Of a DNA stretch of 64,000 nucleotides, positions 37,043 through 47,930 are shown piece by piece. The stretch covers positions 145,144 to 209,143 of the forward strand of contig NZ_JOGX01000007.1 in NCBI RefSeq assembly GCF_000719555.1, written 5' to 3'. The notes beneath the pieces were generated by a model. It was given only the letters and a program-made list of their open reading frames with translations, searched no databases and was not told the origin of the DNA. The first letter of the stretch is position 1, and every line of letters starts with the position of its first letter. Both the position numbers and the translations under genes were made by a program. The DNA comes from Streptomyces sp. NRRL F-5727. GTDB taxonomy: Bacteria; Actinomycetota; Actinomycetes; Streptomycetales; Streptomycetaceae.

Positions 37043-37780
37043 ATGGACATCGACGAAGCGGTCTGGGCGGCTCAGGGGTGGGAACGGCTCGCGGACGGGG
37101 TGGGCCGGCGGCGGCTCCCCGGCTGGGACGCGACGACCGGACTGGTCGTGGGAGAACGGGCCGTGCTGCTGTACGACACCGGCTCCACGCTCGCCGAGGG
37201 CGCCGGGATCCGGGCCCAGGCGGAGGCGATCACCGGCGGCCGGCGCGTGACGCACATCGCACTCGGCCACCCCCACTTCGACCACGTCCTGGGCACGGCC
37301 GCCTTCGCCGGCGCGGAGGTCTTCGGCGCGGTCGGCACGGACGAGCTCCTCGGCTCCGCGCACGCCCGCGAGGAGCTGTACACGGACGCGGTACGGCAGG
37401 GCGTCGACGAGCGGGCCGCGGCGGAGGCGACGGAGGTGCTGGTGGCCCCGCGCCACACCGTCACCGGCGAGTGGACCCTCGACCTGGGCGGCCGCCAGGT
37501 CCTCCTGGCCAATCTGGGCCCCGCCCACTCCGGCCACGACCTGGTCGTCTGCGTACCGGGCGAGCGGGAGGTCGTCTTCTGCGGCGACCTGGTCGAGGAG
37601 TCCGGCGAGCCGCAGGCCGGCCCGGACGCGATCGGCCACCGCTGGCCCGACGCCCTCGACCGCCTCCTCGCCCTCGGCGGCGAGGACGCCCTGTACGTCC
37701 CCGGCCACGGCGCGACGGTCGACGCGGCCTTCGTCCGACGCCAGCGCGATGAACTGGCACGCCGCTTCGGGGTGTCGTAG
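37043..37780 (+). CDS. MBL-fold metallo-hydrolase
   Basis: A 245-aa protein with the beta-lactamase-like metal motif HPHFDH (HxHxDH, in '[17 protein letters not shown]'), a later '[11 protein letters not shown]' His, '[11 protein letters not shown]' (bridging Asp) and 'YVPGHGATV' (final His). All ligands look intact. Starts with ATG at 37043, preceded 7 nt upstream by TAGCGT and no Shine-Dalgarno, so probably leaderless. Substrate cannot be predicted. Divergent from hrcA. Confidence 0.85.
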   Translation: MDIDEAVWAAQGWERLADGVGRRRLPGWDATTGLVVGERAVLLYDTGSTLAEGAGIRAQAEAITGGRRVTHIALGHPHFDHVLGTAAFAGAEVFGAVGTDELLGSAHAREELYTDAVRQGVDERAAAEATEVLVAPRHTVTGEWTLDLGGRQVLLANLGPAHSGHDLVVCVPGEREVVFCGDLVEESGEPQAGPDAIGHRWPDALDRLLALGGEDALYVPGHGATVDAAFVRRQRDELARRFGVS

Positions 37781-37823
37781 CGTCCGCGGAGAACCCGCCC
37801 GCGCCCCCGGAGGACTGGAACCC

Positions 37824-38630
37824 GTGCGCAGCTACGACGCCGACCTCACCCCGCCGTGGAAGCGGGCGGCGCCCGTCCCCGAGGTCCCGGCCGACCCGGA
37901 CCTGGTGGTCGAGGAGGTCTCCACGGGCTTCTGCGGGGCGGTGATCCGCTGCGAGGCGGGGACGGTGACGCTGGAGGACCGCTTCGGCAAGCACCGCGTC
38001 TTCCCGCTCGACCCGCGCGGCTTCCTCCTGGACGGCCGCGTGGTGACCCTGGTGCGCCCCACCGCCCCCGCCGCGTCCCGCCCGGCCCGTACGGCCTCCG
38101 GCTCGATCGCCGTCCCCGGCGCCCGGGCCCGGGTCGCCCGCGCGAGCCGCATCTACGTCGAGGGCCGCCACGACGCGGAGCTGGTGGAACGCGTCTGGGG
38201 CGACGACCTGCGCATCGAGGGCGTGGTCGTCGAGTACCTGGAGGGCGTCGACCACCTCCCGGAGATCGTCGCCGACTTCGCCCCGGGCCCCGACGCCCGC
38301 CTCGGCGTCCTCGTCGACCACCTGGTCCCGGGCTCCAAGGAGTCCCGCATCGCCGCCCAGGTCGCCTCGGACCACGTCCTGGTCGTCGGCCACCCCTACA
38401 TCGACATCTGGCAGGCGGTGAAGCCGTCCGTCCTCGGCATCCGCGCCTGGCCGGAGATCCCCCGCGGCCAGGACTGGAAGACGGGCACCTGCCAGGCCCT
38501 CGGCTGGCCCGCCGACAACACGGGCGCGATCTGGCAGGCCATCCTGAAGCGGGTCACGTCCTACAAGGACCTGGAACCCGAGCTCCTGGGCAAGGTGGAG
38601 CACCTGATCGACTTCGTGACGGTGGGCTAG
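37824..38630 (+). CDS. DUF3097 family protein
   Basis: A 268-aa actinobacterial protein. It begins '[23 protein letters not shown]' and ends '[19 protein letters not shown]'. The middle has '[22 protein letters not shown]' and '[18 protein letters not shown]', a pattern like the TOPRIM domain (Glu in VEG-x-x-D, then an Asp-containing strand). Start GTG at 37824 after GGAGGA. Function unknown; nuclease or nucleic-acid role is only inferred. Confidence 0.85.
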   Translation: MRSYDADLTPPWKRAAPVPEVPADPDLVVEEVSTGFCGAVIRCEAGTVTLEDRFGKHRVFPLDPRGFLLDGRVVTLVRPTAPAASRPARTASGSIAVPGARARVARASRIYVEGRHDAELVERVWGDDLRIEGVVVEYLEGVDHLPEIVADFAPGPDARLGVLVDHLVPGSKESRIAAQVASDHVLVVGHPYIDIWQAVKPSVLGIRAWPEIPRGQDWKTGTCQALGWPADNTGAIWQAILKRVTSYKDLEPELLGKVEHLIDFVTVG

Positions 38631-38742
38631 CCGGCCCCGTGCGGGCGGCTGTCCCGCAGGGCGGGACGGGTGGGCGCACCGGACGGCGCCCCCGGCGGCG
38701 CCCAGGCGTCCGCGCCCGGGCCCGCACCACCAGGACGGCGCC

Positions 38743-39975
38743 CTAGTCCACCAGGTCCCGCACCACCGCGTCCGCCAGCAACCGCCCCCGCAGCGTCAGC
38801 ACGGCCCGCCCGGCACCGTACGGCTCGGCATCGAGCAGCCCGTCCGCGAGCGCCCGCTCGGCCGCGGCCCGCCCCGCCGGCTTCAGCAGCCCCAGCTCGA
38901 CGCCCTCCCGAAGCCGCAGCTCCAGCAGGATCCGCTCGACCCGCCGGTCCTCGTCCGACAGGAGCTCCCGTCCGGCGCCCGGCGACCGCCCCTCCCCCAG
39001 GGCCGCCGCGTACGCGCCCGGGTGCTTGACGTTCCACCACCGCACCCCGCCCACGTGCGAGTGGGCGCCGGGACCCGCGCCCCACCAGTCCGCGCCGCGC
39101 CAGTACAGCTCGTTGTGGAGGCAGCGCCCGGCGTCGGAGGTGGCCCAGTTGGACACCTCGTACCAGGAGAACCCGGCCTCCTCGAAGGCCGCGTCGGCGA
39201 TCAGGTACCGGTCCGCGTGCACGTCGTCGTCGGTCATCGGGACCTCGCCGCGCCGGATCCGCCGCGCCAGCTGCGTACCCTCCTCGACGATCAGGGCGTA
39301 CGCGCTGACGTGGTCGGGCCCGGCCCCGATGGCCGCGTCGAGCGACGCCCGCCAGTCGTCGTCGCTCTCCCCGGGCGTCCCGTAGATGAGGTCGAGGTTG
39401 ACGTGCTCGAACCCGGCGGCCCGCGCCTCCGCGACGCACGCCTCGGGCCGCCCCGGCGTGTGGTTCCGGTCGAGCACCTTCAGCACGTGCGGCCGGGCGC
39501 TCTGCATCCCGAAGGAGATCCGGTTGAAGCCGCCGGCCCGCAGCTCCGCCAGGTAGGCGGGGTCCACGGACTCCGGATTCGCCTCGGTCGTCACCTCGGC
39601 GTCGTCGGCGAGCCCGAACTCGTCCCGGATCGCCGCCAGCATCCGGACGAGGTCGCCGGCGGCCAGCATCGTCGGCGTGCCGCCGCCGACGAAGACGGTC
39701 CGCACCGGCCGCGGGTCGTCGCCGAGCACCTTCCGGGCGAGCCGGATCTCCTCGGCGACCTGCCCCGCGTAGTTGTCCCGCGAGGCGAGCACGCCGCCGG
39801 CACCGCGCAGCTCGCTCGCGGTGTACGTGTTGAAGTCGCAGTACCCGCACCGCGTGGCGCAGTACGGCACGTGCAGATAGAACCCGAGCGGCCGCTCCCC
39901 GGCCCCTTCCAGGGCGCGCGCGGGCAGCGCCCCGTCCTCGGGCATGGGCTCACCATCGGGCAGTACGGAAGGCAT
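38743..39975 (-). CDS. hemW: Heme chaperone HemW (radical SAM, formerly HemN-like)
   Basis: A 410-aa radical-SAM protein. The 4Fe-4S motif is CATRCGYCDF (CxxxCxxCxF, as in HemW; true HemN oxidases have CxxxCxxCxC). 'TVFVGGGTPTMLAAGDLVRML' and 'VTTEANPESVD' are typical; the C-terminal wing ('VERILLELRLREGVELGLL') is also present. HemW inserts heme into proteins rather than oxidising coproporphyrinogen. The ATG at 39975 (MPSVLPDGEP) is preferred over one at 39984. Convergent with the DUF3097 gene. Confidence 0.9.
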   Translation of the reverse strand: MPSVLPDGEPMPEDGALPARALEGAGERPLGFYLHVPYCATRCGYCDFNTYTASELRGAGGVLASRDNYAGQVAEEIRLARKVLGDDPRPVRTVFVGGGTPTMLAAGDLVRMLAAIRDEFGLADDAEVTTEANPESVDPAYLAELRAGGFNRISFGMQSARPHVLKVLDRNHTPGRPEACVAEARAAGFEHVNLDLIYGTPGESDDDWRASLDAAIGAGPDHVSAYALIVEEGTQLARRIRRGEVPMTDDDVHADRYLIADAAFEEAGFSWYEVSNWATSDAGRCLHNELYWRGADWWGAGPGAHSHVGGVRWWNVKHPGAYAAALGEGRSPGAGRELLSDEDRRVERILLELRLREGVELGLLKPAGRAAAERALADGLLDAEPYGAGRAVLTLRGRLLADAVVRDLVD

Positions 39976-40033
39976 GGGGTCCATTGTCCCGCACCCCGCT
40001 CCCGTACCGCCCGCGGCGGGCGTCAGGCCGGGA

Positions 40034-41911
<1,878 letters not shown>

Positions 41912-42038
41912 GTCGTCCTCCGGGCGGCGGCGGTGCCTGTTGGGGTGCAACTGCGGATGCGTAACTAACTCACGAGTAACCTTCGGGGGGCTTCAGATTA
42001 GAGGGCCGACGTCCGGCGCGTAAGAGCCTGTGGATAAC

Positions 42039-42075
42039 GAACGGGTCCGCGCGCCGGTGGCACGCGGACCCGTTC
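42039..42075. terminator. lepA terminator
   Basis: Perfect 13-bp stem GAACGGGTCCGCG / CGCGGACCCGTTC with an 11-nt loop, 17 bp beyond the lepA stop. Confidence 0.85.
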
Positions 42076-42091
42076 CTGTCGGCCGAGCTGA

Positions 42092-43960
42092 CTACTTCTT
42101 GCCCTTGCCGGCGGATTCGTCGCTCGACAGGACGGCGATGAACGCCTCCTGCGGGACCTCCACCGAGCCGACCATCTTCATCCGCTTCTTGCCTTCCTTC
42201 TGCTTCTCCAGCAGCTTCCGCTTACGGGAGATGTCACCGCCGTAGCACTTGGCGAGGACGTCCTTGCGGATGGCGCGGATGGTCTCGCGGGCGATGACCC
42301 GGGAGCCGATGGCGGCCTGGATCGGCACCTCGAACGCCTGCCGCGGGATGAGCTCGCGCAGCTTGGCGACGAGCCGCACGCCGTACGCGTAGGCGGCGTC
42401 CTTGTGGGTGATCGCCGAGAAGGCGTCCACCTTGTCGCCGTGCAGCAGGATGTCGACCTTGACCAGGCTGGAGGACTGCTCGCCGGTGGGCTCGTAGTCG
42501 AGCGAGGCGTAGCCGCGGGTCTTGGACTTCAGCTGGTCGAAGAAGTCGAAGACGATCTCGGCCAGCGGGAGGGTGTAGCGGATCTCGACCCGGTCCTCGG
42601 AGAGGTAGTCCATGCCGAGGAGGGTGCCGCGCCGGTTCTGGCACAGCTCCATGATCGAGCCGATGAACTCGGTGGGCGCGAGGATCGTGGCGCGCACGAC
42701 CGGCTCGTACACCTCGTCGATCTTGCCCTCGGGGAACTCGCTCGGGTTGGTGACCGTGTGCTCGCTGCCGTCCTCCATGACCACGCGGTAGACCACGTTG
42801 GGGGCGGTGGCGATCAGGTCGAGCCCGAACTCGCGCTCCAGCCGCTCGCGGATCACGTCCAGGTGGAGCAGGCCGAGGAAGCCGACGCGGAAGCCGAAGC
42901 CGAGGGCCGCGGAGGTCTCCGGCTCGTAGACCAGCGCGGCGTCGTTGAGCTGCAGCTTGTCGAGCGCGTCACGCAGCTCGGGGTAGTCCGAGCCGTCCAG
43001 CGGGTACAGACCGGAGAAGACCATCGGCTTCGGGTCCTTGTAGCCGCCCAGCGCCTCCTGGGCACCCTTGGCCTGCGAGGTGATCGTGTCACCGACCTTG
43101 GACTGGCGGACGTCCTTCACACCGGTGATGAGGTAGCCCACCTCGCCGACGCCGAGGCCGTCGGCCGGCAGCATCTCGGGCGAGTTGGTGCCGATCTCCA
43201 GGAGCTCGTGGGTGGCGCCGGTCGACATCATCCGGATGCGCTCGCGCTTGTTGAGCTGGCCGTCGACGACACGGACGTACGTCACGACGCCCCGGTACGA
43301 GTCGTACACGGAGTCGAAGATCATCGCGCGGGCGGGGGCGTCGGCGACGCCCACCGGGGCCGGGATGTCCCGGACGACGCGGTCGAGCAGCGCCTCGACG
43401 CCCATGCCGGTCTTCGCGGAGACCTTGAGGACGTCCTCCGGCTGGCAGCCGATGAGGTTGGCCAGCTCCTCGGCGAACTTCTCCGGCTGGGCGGCCGGCA
43501 GGTCGATCTTGTTGAGGACCGGGACGATCGTGAGGTCGTTCTCCATCGCCAGGTAGAGGTTGGCGAGGGTCTGCGCCTCGATGCCCTGGGCCGCGTCGAC
43601 CAGCAGGATCGTGCCCTCGCAGGCGGCCAGCGACCGCGACACCTCGTAGGTGAAGTCGACGTGCCCGGGGGTGTCGATCATGTTGAGGATGTGCGTACGC
43701 CCCTGCTCCGGCCCCTCGGTGGGGGCCCAGGGCAGCCGGACCGCCTGGGACTTGATCGTGATGCCGCGCTCACGCTCGATGTCCATCCGGTCGAGGTACT
43801 GGGCGCGCATCTGCCGCTGGTCGACCACACCGGTCAGCTGGAGCATCCGGTCGGCGAGCGTGGACTTGCCGTGGTCGATGTGCGCGATGATGCAGAAGTT
43901 GCGGATCAGAGCCGGGTCGGTACGGCTCGGCTCGGGCACGTTGGTAGGAGTCGCGGGCAC
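42092..43960 (-). CDS. lepA: Translation elongation factor 4 (LepA)
   Basis: A 622-aa translational GTPase acting on stalled or assembling ribosomes. G1 '[15 protein letters not shown]', G2/G3 '[10 protein letters not shown]' and '[12 protein letters not shown]', G4 'VLNKIDL'. The C-terminal LepA-specific domain ('[25 protein letters not shown]' in pieces) is intact. Start GTG at 43960 ([16 protein letters not shown]). Divergent from rpsT, the classic lepA-rpsT arrangement. Confidence 0.96.
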   Translation of the reverse strand: MPATPTNVPEPSRTDPALIRNFCIIAHIDHGKSTLADRMLQLTGVVDQRQMRAQYLDRMDIERERGITIKSQAVRLPWAPTEGPEQGRTHILNMIDTPGHVDFTYEVSRSLAACEGTILLVDAAQGIEAQTLANLYLAMENDLTIVPVLNKIDLPAAQPEKFAEELANLIGCQPEDVLKVSAKTGMGVEALLDRVVRDIPAPVGVADAPARAMIFDSVYDSYRGVVTYVRVVDGQLNKRERIRMMSTGATHELLEIGTNSPEMLPADGLGVGEVGYLITGVKDVRQSKVGDTITSQAKGAQEALGGYKDPKPMVFSGLYPLDGSDYPELRDALDKLQLNDAALVYEPETSAALGFGFRVGFLGLLHLDVIRERLEREFGLDLIATAPNVVYRVVMEDGSEHTVTNPSEFPEGKIDEVYEPVVRATILAPTEFIGSIMELCQNRRGTLLGMDYLSEDRVEIRYTLPLAEIVFDFFDQLKSKTRGYASLDYEPTGEQSSSLVKVDILLHGDKVDAFSAITHKDAAYAYGVRLVAKLRELIPRQAFEVPIQAAIGSRVIARETIRAIRKDVLAKCYGGDISRKRKLLEKQKEGKKRMKMVGSVEVPQEAFIAVLSSDESAGKGKK

Positions 43961-44059
43961 GCAGGGTTCTCGTCTCGGGCGGTGTTCGGAACGGATACGT
44001 AGCCCCCATCGTCCCATGCCCGCCGCCGGGCGTCCGGTTTGGGCGGCCCAGGTCCCCGT

Positions 44060-44089
44060 TTGGGCGGGCGCGAGGGCGCCTGATACCGT
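44060..44089 (+). promoter_or_regulatory. Candidate rpsT promoter
   Basis: TTGGGC (44060-44065), 18-nt spacer, TACCGT (44084-44089), about 80 bp before rpsT. GTTTGGGCGG occurs twice within about 25 bp here. Confidence 0.45.
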
Positions 44090-44167
44090 GGACAGCTGTG
44101 TCTCGTGTGCCCTCTCAGCTGCGCGGCACATACCTGAAGAAACATCGAACCTGTAAAGGCTCTCTCA

Positions 44168-44434
44168 GTGGCGAACATCAAGTCCCAGATCAAGCGGAAC
44201 AAGACCAACGAGAAGGCGCGCCTGCGCAACAAGGCCGTCAAGTCGTCGCTCAAGACCGCGATCCGCAAGGCCCGTGAGGCTGTCGCCGCCGGCGACCTCG
44301 AGAAGGCCACCGTGGCCGCCCGTGCCGCCTCGCGTCAGCTCGACAAGGCCGTCTCGAAGGGTGTCATCCACAAGAACGCCGCCGCCAACAAGAAGTCGGC
44401 GCTGGCGATCAAGGTTGCCTCCCTCCAGGGCTGA
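44168..44434 (+). CDS. rpsT: 30S ribosomal protein S20
   Basis: An 88-aa basic, helical protein: '[27 protein letters not shown]' in pieces, then '[16 protein letters not shown]'. Length and sequence are standard for S20, which binds 16S rRNA. Start GTG at 44168. A terminator-type hairpin lies about 137 bp downstream. Divergent from lepA. Confidence 0.97.
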   Translation: MANIKSQIKRNKTNEKARLRNKAVKSSLKTAIRKAREAVAAGDLEKATVAARAASRQLDKAVSKGVIHKNAAANKKSALAIKVASLQG

Positions 44435-44516
44435 GTCCGGATCTTCTGATCTCAGGCTGTACCCGGCCGTACGGGACCCAGCGGACCCTCTCTACCGCTC
44501 CCGCCCGGCCCCCCGG

Positions 44517-44615
44517 CCCGTACGCGAGACGCGTTCGCCACGCGTGTACGGGACCACCAAGCAGTACGACGAAGGCCCCGGCCCCCTCCTTCCCCAGGAG
44601 CGAACCGGGGCCTTC
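44517..44615. terminator. Two hairpins downstream of rpsT
   Basis: First: CCCGTACGCG... pairs with ...CGCGTGTACGGG (44517-44552). Second: GAAGGCCCCGG (44571-44581) / CCGGGGCCTTC (44605-44615), a perfect 11-bp stem. The second is the likely rpsT terminator. Confidence 0.7.
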
Positions 44616-44639
44616 GCCTTGCCCGGGGGCCCGGCGGAC

Positions 44640-45300
44640 CGGGGCGCGGGCCCTGGGGGGGCCTGGCCCCCCGGGGGGGTCGGGCACAGGCCCGGGGGTA
44701 CGCGGGGCGCAGCCCCAAGGGCCTCCGGCCCGGGAGGGGGTCCGGGGCCGGGACAGGATCCTGGGGCCGGGAGGGGGGTCCGGCGCCCGGGAGGGGGCCC
44801 GGGACGGGACCCGGCGCCCGGGACGGGACCCGGCGCCCGGGACGGGACCCGAGGCCCGGGACGGGACCCGGCGCCCGGGACGGGACCCGAGGCCCGGGAC
44901 CGGACCCGGCGCCCGGGACGGGACCCGAGGCCCGGGACCGGACCCGAGGCCCGGGACCGGACCCGAGGCCCGGGACCGGGCCCGGCGCCCGGGACCGGGC
45001 CCGGCGCCCGGGACCGGGTCCGCGGCCCGGGACGGGACCCTGGGGCCGGGAGGGGGTCCGGGGTGCAGCCCCAGGGACAGTCCGACGCCGAGCCTGGAGG
45101 CCCGCGCCCGGGCGGGCCCGCTGCACGGCGCCGACCCCAGAGGCCGGGGCGCGGCCCAGAGTGCCCGGGGCGCAGCCCCAGACGGCTGGGGCACAGCCCC
45201 CACGATGGCTCGGGCTCAGCCTCATACGGCCCGGGCGCAGCCCCGCACGGGGCGCGGGGCCCGGCCCCGCAGAGGCCCGGGGTGTAGGTCCCGGTTGTCA
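44640..45300. repeat. GC-rich non-coding region with 19-bp tandem repeats and GGGGCNCAGCCCC-type palindromes
   Basis: No gene in this stretch. Thirteen units of 19 bp run from 44803 to 45049 with spacing exactly 19; the unit is GACGGGACCCGGCGCCCGG with variants such as GACCGGACCCGAGGCCCGG. Since 19 is not a multiple of 3, the apparent long reading frames here are artefacts. From about 45050 to 45290 short palindromes (GGGGCGCAGCCCC, CTGGGGCACAGCCCC) repeat. The whole region is above 80% G+C by eye. Confidence 0.85.
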
Positions 45301-45514
45301 GCCCCCGGCAGGGTTTCGGGAAGGGGTGGGGTGGGGGGCCTCAAGACGGCAACCGACCACCGGGCCGCACCGCCCCACCGGACCGACGCCGACCGCACCC
45401 GCAGGCAACCGCAGGCATCCGCCCGCGCATCGCCCCGCGCGCACCGCCCACCGCTCAGCACCCCGCACCGCCCACCGCTCAGCGCCCGGCTCAGCCCCCC
45501 GCAACGCCCCCCGC
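45301..45514. other. Spacer between the repeat region and holA
   Basis: Contains runs such as CCGCCCACCGCTCAGC repeated two to three times (about 45455-45515), again repetitive. No gene identified. Confidence 0.4.
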
Positions 45515-46516
45515 TCAGCGCCCCGCGCCCCCGCGCCCCGCCCTCGCCGCGCGGGCCACCGCGACGACCGCCTTCTCCAGGGCGTACTCGGGGTCGTCCC
45601 CGCCGCCCTTCACCCCCGCGTCCGCCTCCGCGACGGCCCGCAGGGCCATCGCGACGCCGTCCGGGGTCCAGCCCCGCATCTGCTGCCGCACCCGGTCGAT
45701 CTTCCACGGCGGCATGCCGAGCTCGCGCGCGAGGTCCGCGGGCCGGCCGCCGCGCGCGGAGGAGAGCTTGCCGATGGCCCGTACGCCCTGCGCGAGCGCG
45801 CTGGTGATCAGCACGGGTGCCACCCCGGTCGACAGCGACCAGCGCAGCGCCTCCAGCGCCTCCGCCGCCCGCCCCTCCACGGCCCGGTCGGCCACGTTGA
45901 AGGACGACGCCTCGGCCCGCCCGGTGTAGTACCGCCCGACGACCGCCTCGTCGATCGTCCCGTCGACGTCCGCCACCAGCTGCGTGACCGCCGAGGCCAG
46001 CTCCCGCAGGTCGCTGCCGATGGCGTCGACCAGCGCCTGGCACGCCTCGGGCGTGGCGGACCGTCCGAGCGCCCGGAACTCCTGCCGGACGAAGGTCAGC
46101 CGCTCCGCGGGCTTCGTGGTCTTGGGACAGGCCACCTCCCGCGCCCCCGCCTTGCGGGCCGCGTCGAGCAGCCCCTTGCCCTTGGCGCCGCCGGCGTGGA
46201 GGAGGATGAGCGTGATGTCCTCGACGGGCGCGTCGAGGTACCCCTTGACGTCCTTGACGCTCTCCGCCGAGAGGTCCTGCGCGTTGCGCACGATCAGCAC
46301 CTTGCGCTCGGCGAAGAGCGAGGGGCTGGTGAGCTCGGCGAGGGACCCGGGCTGGAGCTGGTCGGGGGTGAGGTCCCGTACGTCCGTGTCGGCGTCGGCG
46401 GCGCGCGCGGCCGCCACCACCTCCCGGACGGCACGGTCGAGGAGCAGGTCCTCCTGGCCCACGGCGAGCGTGACGGGGCCGAGGAGATCGTCGCTGGAAG
46501 TCTTTCTGGTGGCCAT
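45515..46516 (-). CDS. holA: DNA polymerase III subunit delta
   Basis: A 333-aa clamp-loader subunit. It starts 'ATRKTSSDDLLGPVTLAVGQEDLLLDRAV' and has 'LIVRNAQDLSAESVKDVKGYL', 'CPKTTKPAERLTFVRQEF' and 'AIGSDLRELASAVTQLVADV', which fit HolA. The C-terminal collar domain is helical. ATG at 46516; no strong Shine-Dalgarno. Normally near comEC/comEA in Streptomyces, which lie 4-8 kb to the right. Flanked on both sides by GC-rich repeats. Confidence 0.9.
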   Translation of the reverse strand: MATRKTSSDDLLGPVTLAVGQEDLLLDRAVREVVAAARAADADTDVRDLTPDQLQPGSLAELTSPSLFAERKVLIVRNAQDLSAESVKDVKGYLDAPVEDITLILLHAGGAKGKGLLDAARKAGAREVACPKTTKPAERLTFVRQEFRALGRSATPEACQALVDAIGSDLRELASAVTQLVADVDGTIDEAVVGRYYTGRAEASSFNVADRAVEGRAAEALEALRWSLSTGVAPVLITSALAQGVRAIGKLSSARGGRPADLARELGMPPWKIDRVRQQMRGWTPDGVAMALRAVAEADAGVKGGGDDPEYALEKAVVAVARAARAGRGGAGR

Positions 46517-46548
46517 CGCGATCCAGCATCCCACGGCCCACCGACAGC

Positions 46549-46660
46549 GAACCCCGGCGAGGCGCCTGACCCCGGCGAGGCAACCGAACCCCGGCAAGGC
46601 ACCGGACCCCGGCAAGGCCGCGCACCCCGGCAAGGCACCGGACCCCGGCGAGGCTCCGTC
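46549..46660. repeat. 18-bp tandem repeat upstream of holA
   Basis: ACCCCGGC begins at 46551, 46569, 46588, 46606, 46624 and 46642: six units of about 18 bp (one of 19), of the form ACCCCGGCAAGGCACCGG. It occupies most of the region between holA and the next gene, where the holA promoter should be. Confidence 0.8.
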
Positions 46661-46683
46661 GGCGCCCGGGCGAGAATGGCCCG

Positions 46684-46926
46684 GTGAGTGAACGACACGT
46701 ACTGGTGCTCCCCGACCGCGACGCCGCCGAGGAGGTGGCCGAGGAACTGGCCGACCGCTTCGGCGTGGCCGAGGAGCCGCAGCTGGTCCGGGACGCGCTG
46801 GCCGGCGAGGACGACGCCGAGGACGCCCAGTGGCTCGTGGTGGTCGAGGACCCGGACGGCCGGCTCGACCCGGCGGCGCTGGACGCCTTCGCCGCCGAGT
46901 ACGAGGGCTGGCTGGAGGCCCCGTAA
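46684..46926 (+). CDS. Small acidic conserved protein (80 aa)
   Basis: Starts with GTG at 46684. Very acidic: 'DRDAAEEVAEELADRFGVAEEP', 'LAGEDDAEDAQWLVVVEDPDG', ending 'FAAEYEGWLEAP'. GAGAAT lies 6 nt before the GTG and no Shine-Dalgarno is visible, fitting a leaderless mRNA. No family name recognised; looks like a globular alpha/beta protein. Confidence 0.65.
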   Translation: MSERHVLVLPDRDAAEEVAEELADRFGVAEEPQLVRDALAGEDDAEDAQWLVVVEDPDGRLDPAALDAFAAEYEGWLEAP

Positions 46927-46935
46927 CGGCCCCGC

Positions 46936-47826
46936 TCAGCCGGCCTTCGGCACGATCTGGACGTCCAGGTCGATGGAGATGCTGGAGCCGACGGCGGCGA
47001 TGCCCCGCGCGAGCAGCGTCTGCCAGGTGAGGGTGAAGTCCTCGCGGTGGAGTTCGGTGGTGGCCCGGCAGGCGCACCGGGTCTCACCCTCCAGGCCGCT
47101 GCCGAGGCCGAGGTACTGGGTGTCCAGGGTGACGGTGCGGTTCACGCCGTGGAGGCTCAGCCCGCCGGTGACGTTCCAGCGGGTGCCGCCGCGGTGGGTG
47201 AAGCGCTCGCTGAAGAACTCGATGGTCGGGTGCACGCCGACGTCGAGGAAGTCCCCGGACCGCAGGTGGTCGTCGCGCATCTGGACGCCGGTGTCGATGG
47301 AGGCCGCGTCGATGACGACGTGCATCGCGGAGTGCTCCATGCGCTCGGCGATCCGGATCGCGCCGGCGAAGCTGTTGAACCGGCCGTGGATCCGCGCCAG
47401 TCCGATGTGCCGGGCGGTGAAGCCGATCTGGGAGTGGGCGGGGTCGATCTCCCAGTCGCCCGGCTCGGGCAGCGGCGGCTGCGGGGCGACCTGGAGCAGG
47501 ACGTCCCCGAGGTCGGCGTGGGCGCCCTGGTCCACCACGGCGGTGACGTGGTGCGGGGTGTACCCGTCGGAGGTGACGGCGATCCGGTACTCGCCGGCCG
47601 GGACGGTGGCGAGGAGGGTGCCGTACGGGTCCGTCTCCCCGCCCAGCACCCGGCGGCCCGCGGTGTCGGTGAGCACGAACTCCGCCTGTCGCAGCGGCTC
47701 GTGCACGGGGTCGAGCACCCGGCAGCTCAGAACCCCGGCCGAGGCCGGCACGGTGACCCCGGCGAGGGCACCGCCCCGGCCGCCGGCCGCGCCGCTCCCG
47801 CGCTTCCCGAAGAGACCACCGAACAT
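46936..47826 (-). CDS. YceI family protein with N-terminal carboxypeptidase-regulatory-like domain
   Basis: A 296-aa protein. Residues about 25-110 are a beta-sandwich of the carboxypeptidase-regulatory type ('RVLDPVHEPLRQAEFVLTDTAG', 'VPAGEYRIAVTSDGY'). Residues about 125-290 are YceI ('GDWEIDPAHSQIGFTARHIGLARIHGRF', 'FLDVGVHPTIEFFSERF'), a lipocalin-like isoprenoid-binding domain. No signal peptide is evident, so it may be cytoplasmic. ATG at 47826. A 9-bp palindrome around the promoter suggests repressor control. Confidence 0.85.
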   Translation of the reverse strand: MFGGLFGKRGSGAAGGRGGALAGVTVPASAGVLSCRVLDPVHEPLRQAEFVLTDTAGRRVLGGETDPYGTLLATVPAGEYRIAVTSDGYTPHHVTAVVDQGAHADLGDVLLQVAPQPPLPEPGDWEIDPAHSQIGFTARHIGLARIHGRFNSFAGAIRIAERMEHSAMHVVIDAASIDTGVQMRDDHLRSGDFLDVGVHPTIEFFSERFTHRGGTRWNVTGGLSLHGVNRTVTLDTQYLGLGSGLEGETRCACRATTELHREDFTLTWQTLLARGIAAVGSSISIDLDVQIVPKAG

Positions 47827-47844
47827 CCTCAACGCACCCCCGTG

Positions 47845-47870
47845 CGACTCGTTCACTATGCAACGAGTCG
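47845..47870. promoter_or_regulatory. Operator-like palindrome upstream of the YceI gene
   Basis: Perfect inverted repeat CGACTCGTT-N8-AACGAGTCG, 19 bp upstream of the start codon. The central bases contain CATAGT (minus strand), which may be the -10, so a bound repressor would block it. Size and form suit a MarR- or TetR-type regulator. Confidence 0.6.
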
Positions 47871-47930
47871 GCATTCGATCATCCCTGGGGTGTTCGAGGC
47901 AAACGCGCCCTTATTACCGACGAGTCCGAA

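Noticed and set aside
44803..45049. CRISPR array
   Set aside because: Repeats are 19 bp and directly adjacent with no spacers; no cas genes are nearby.
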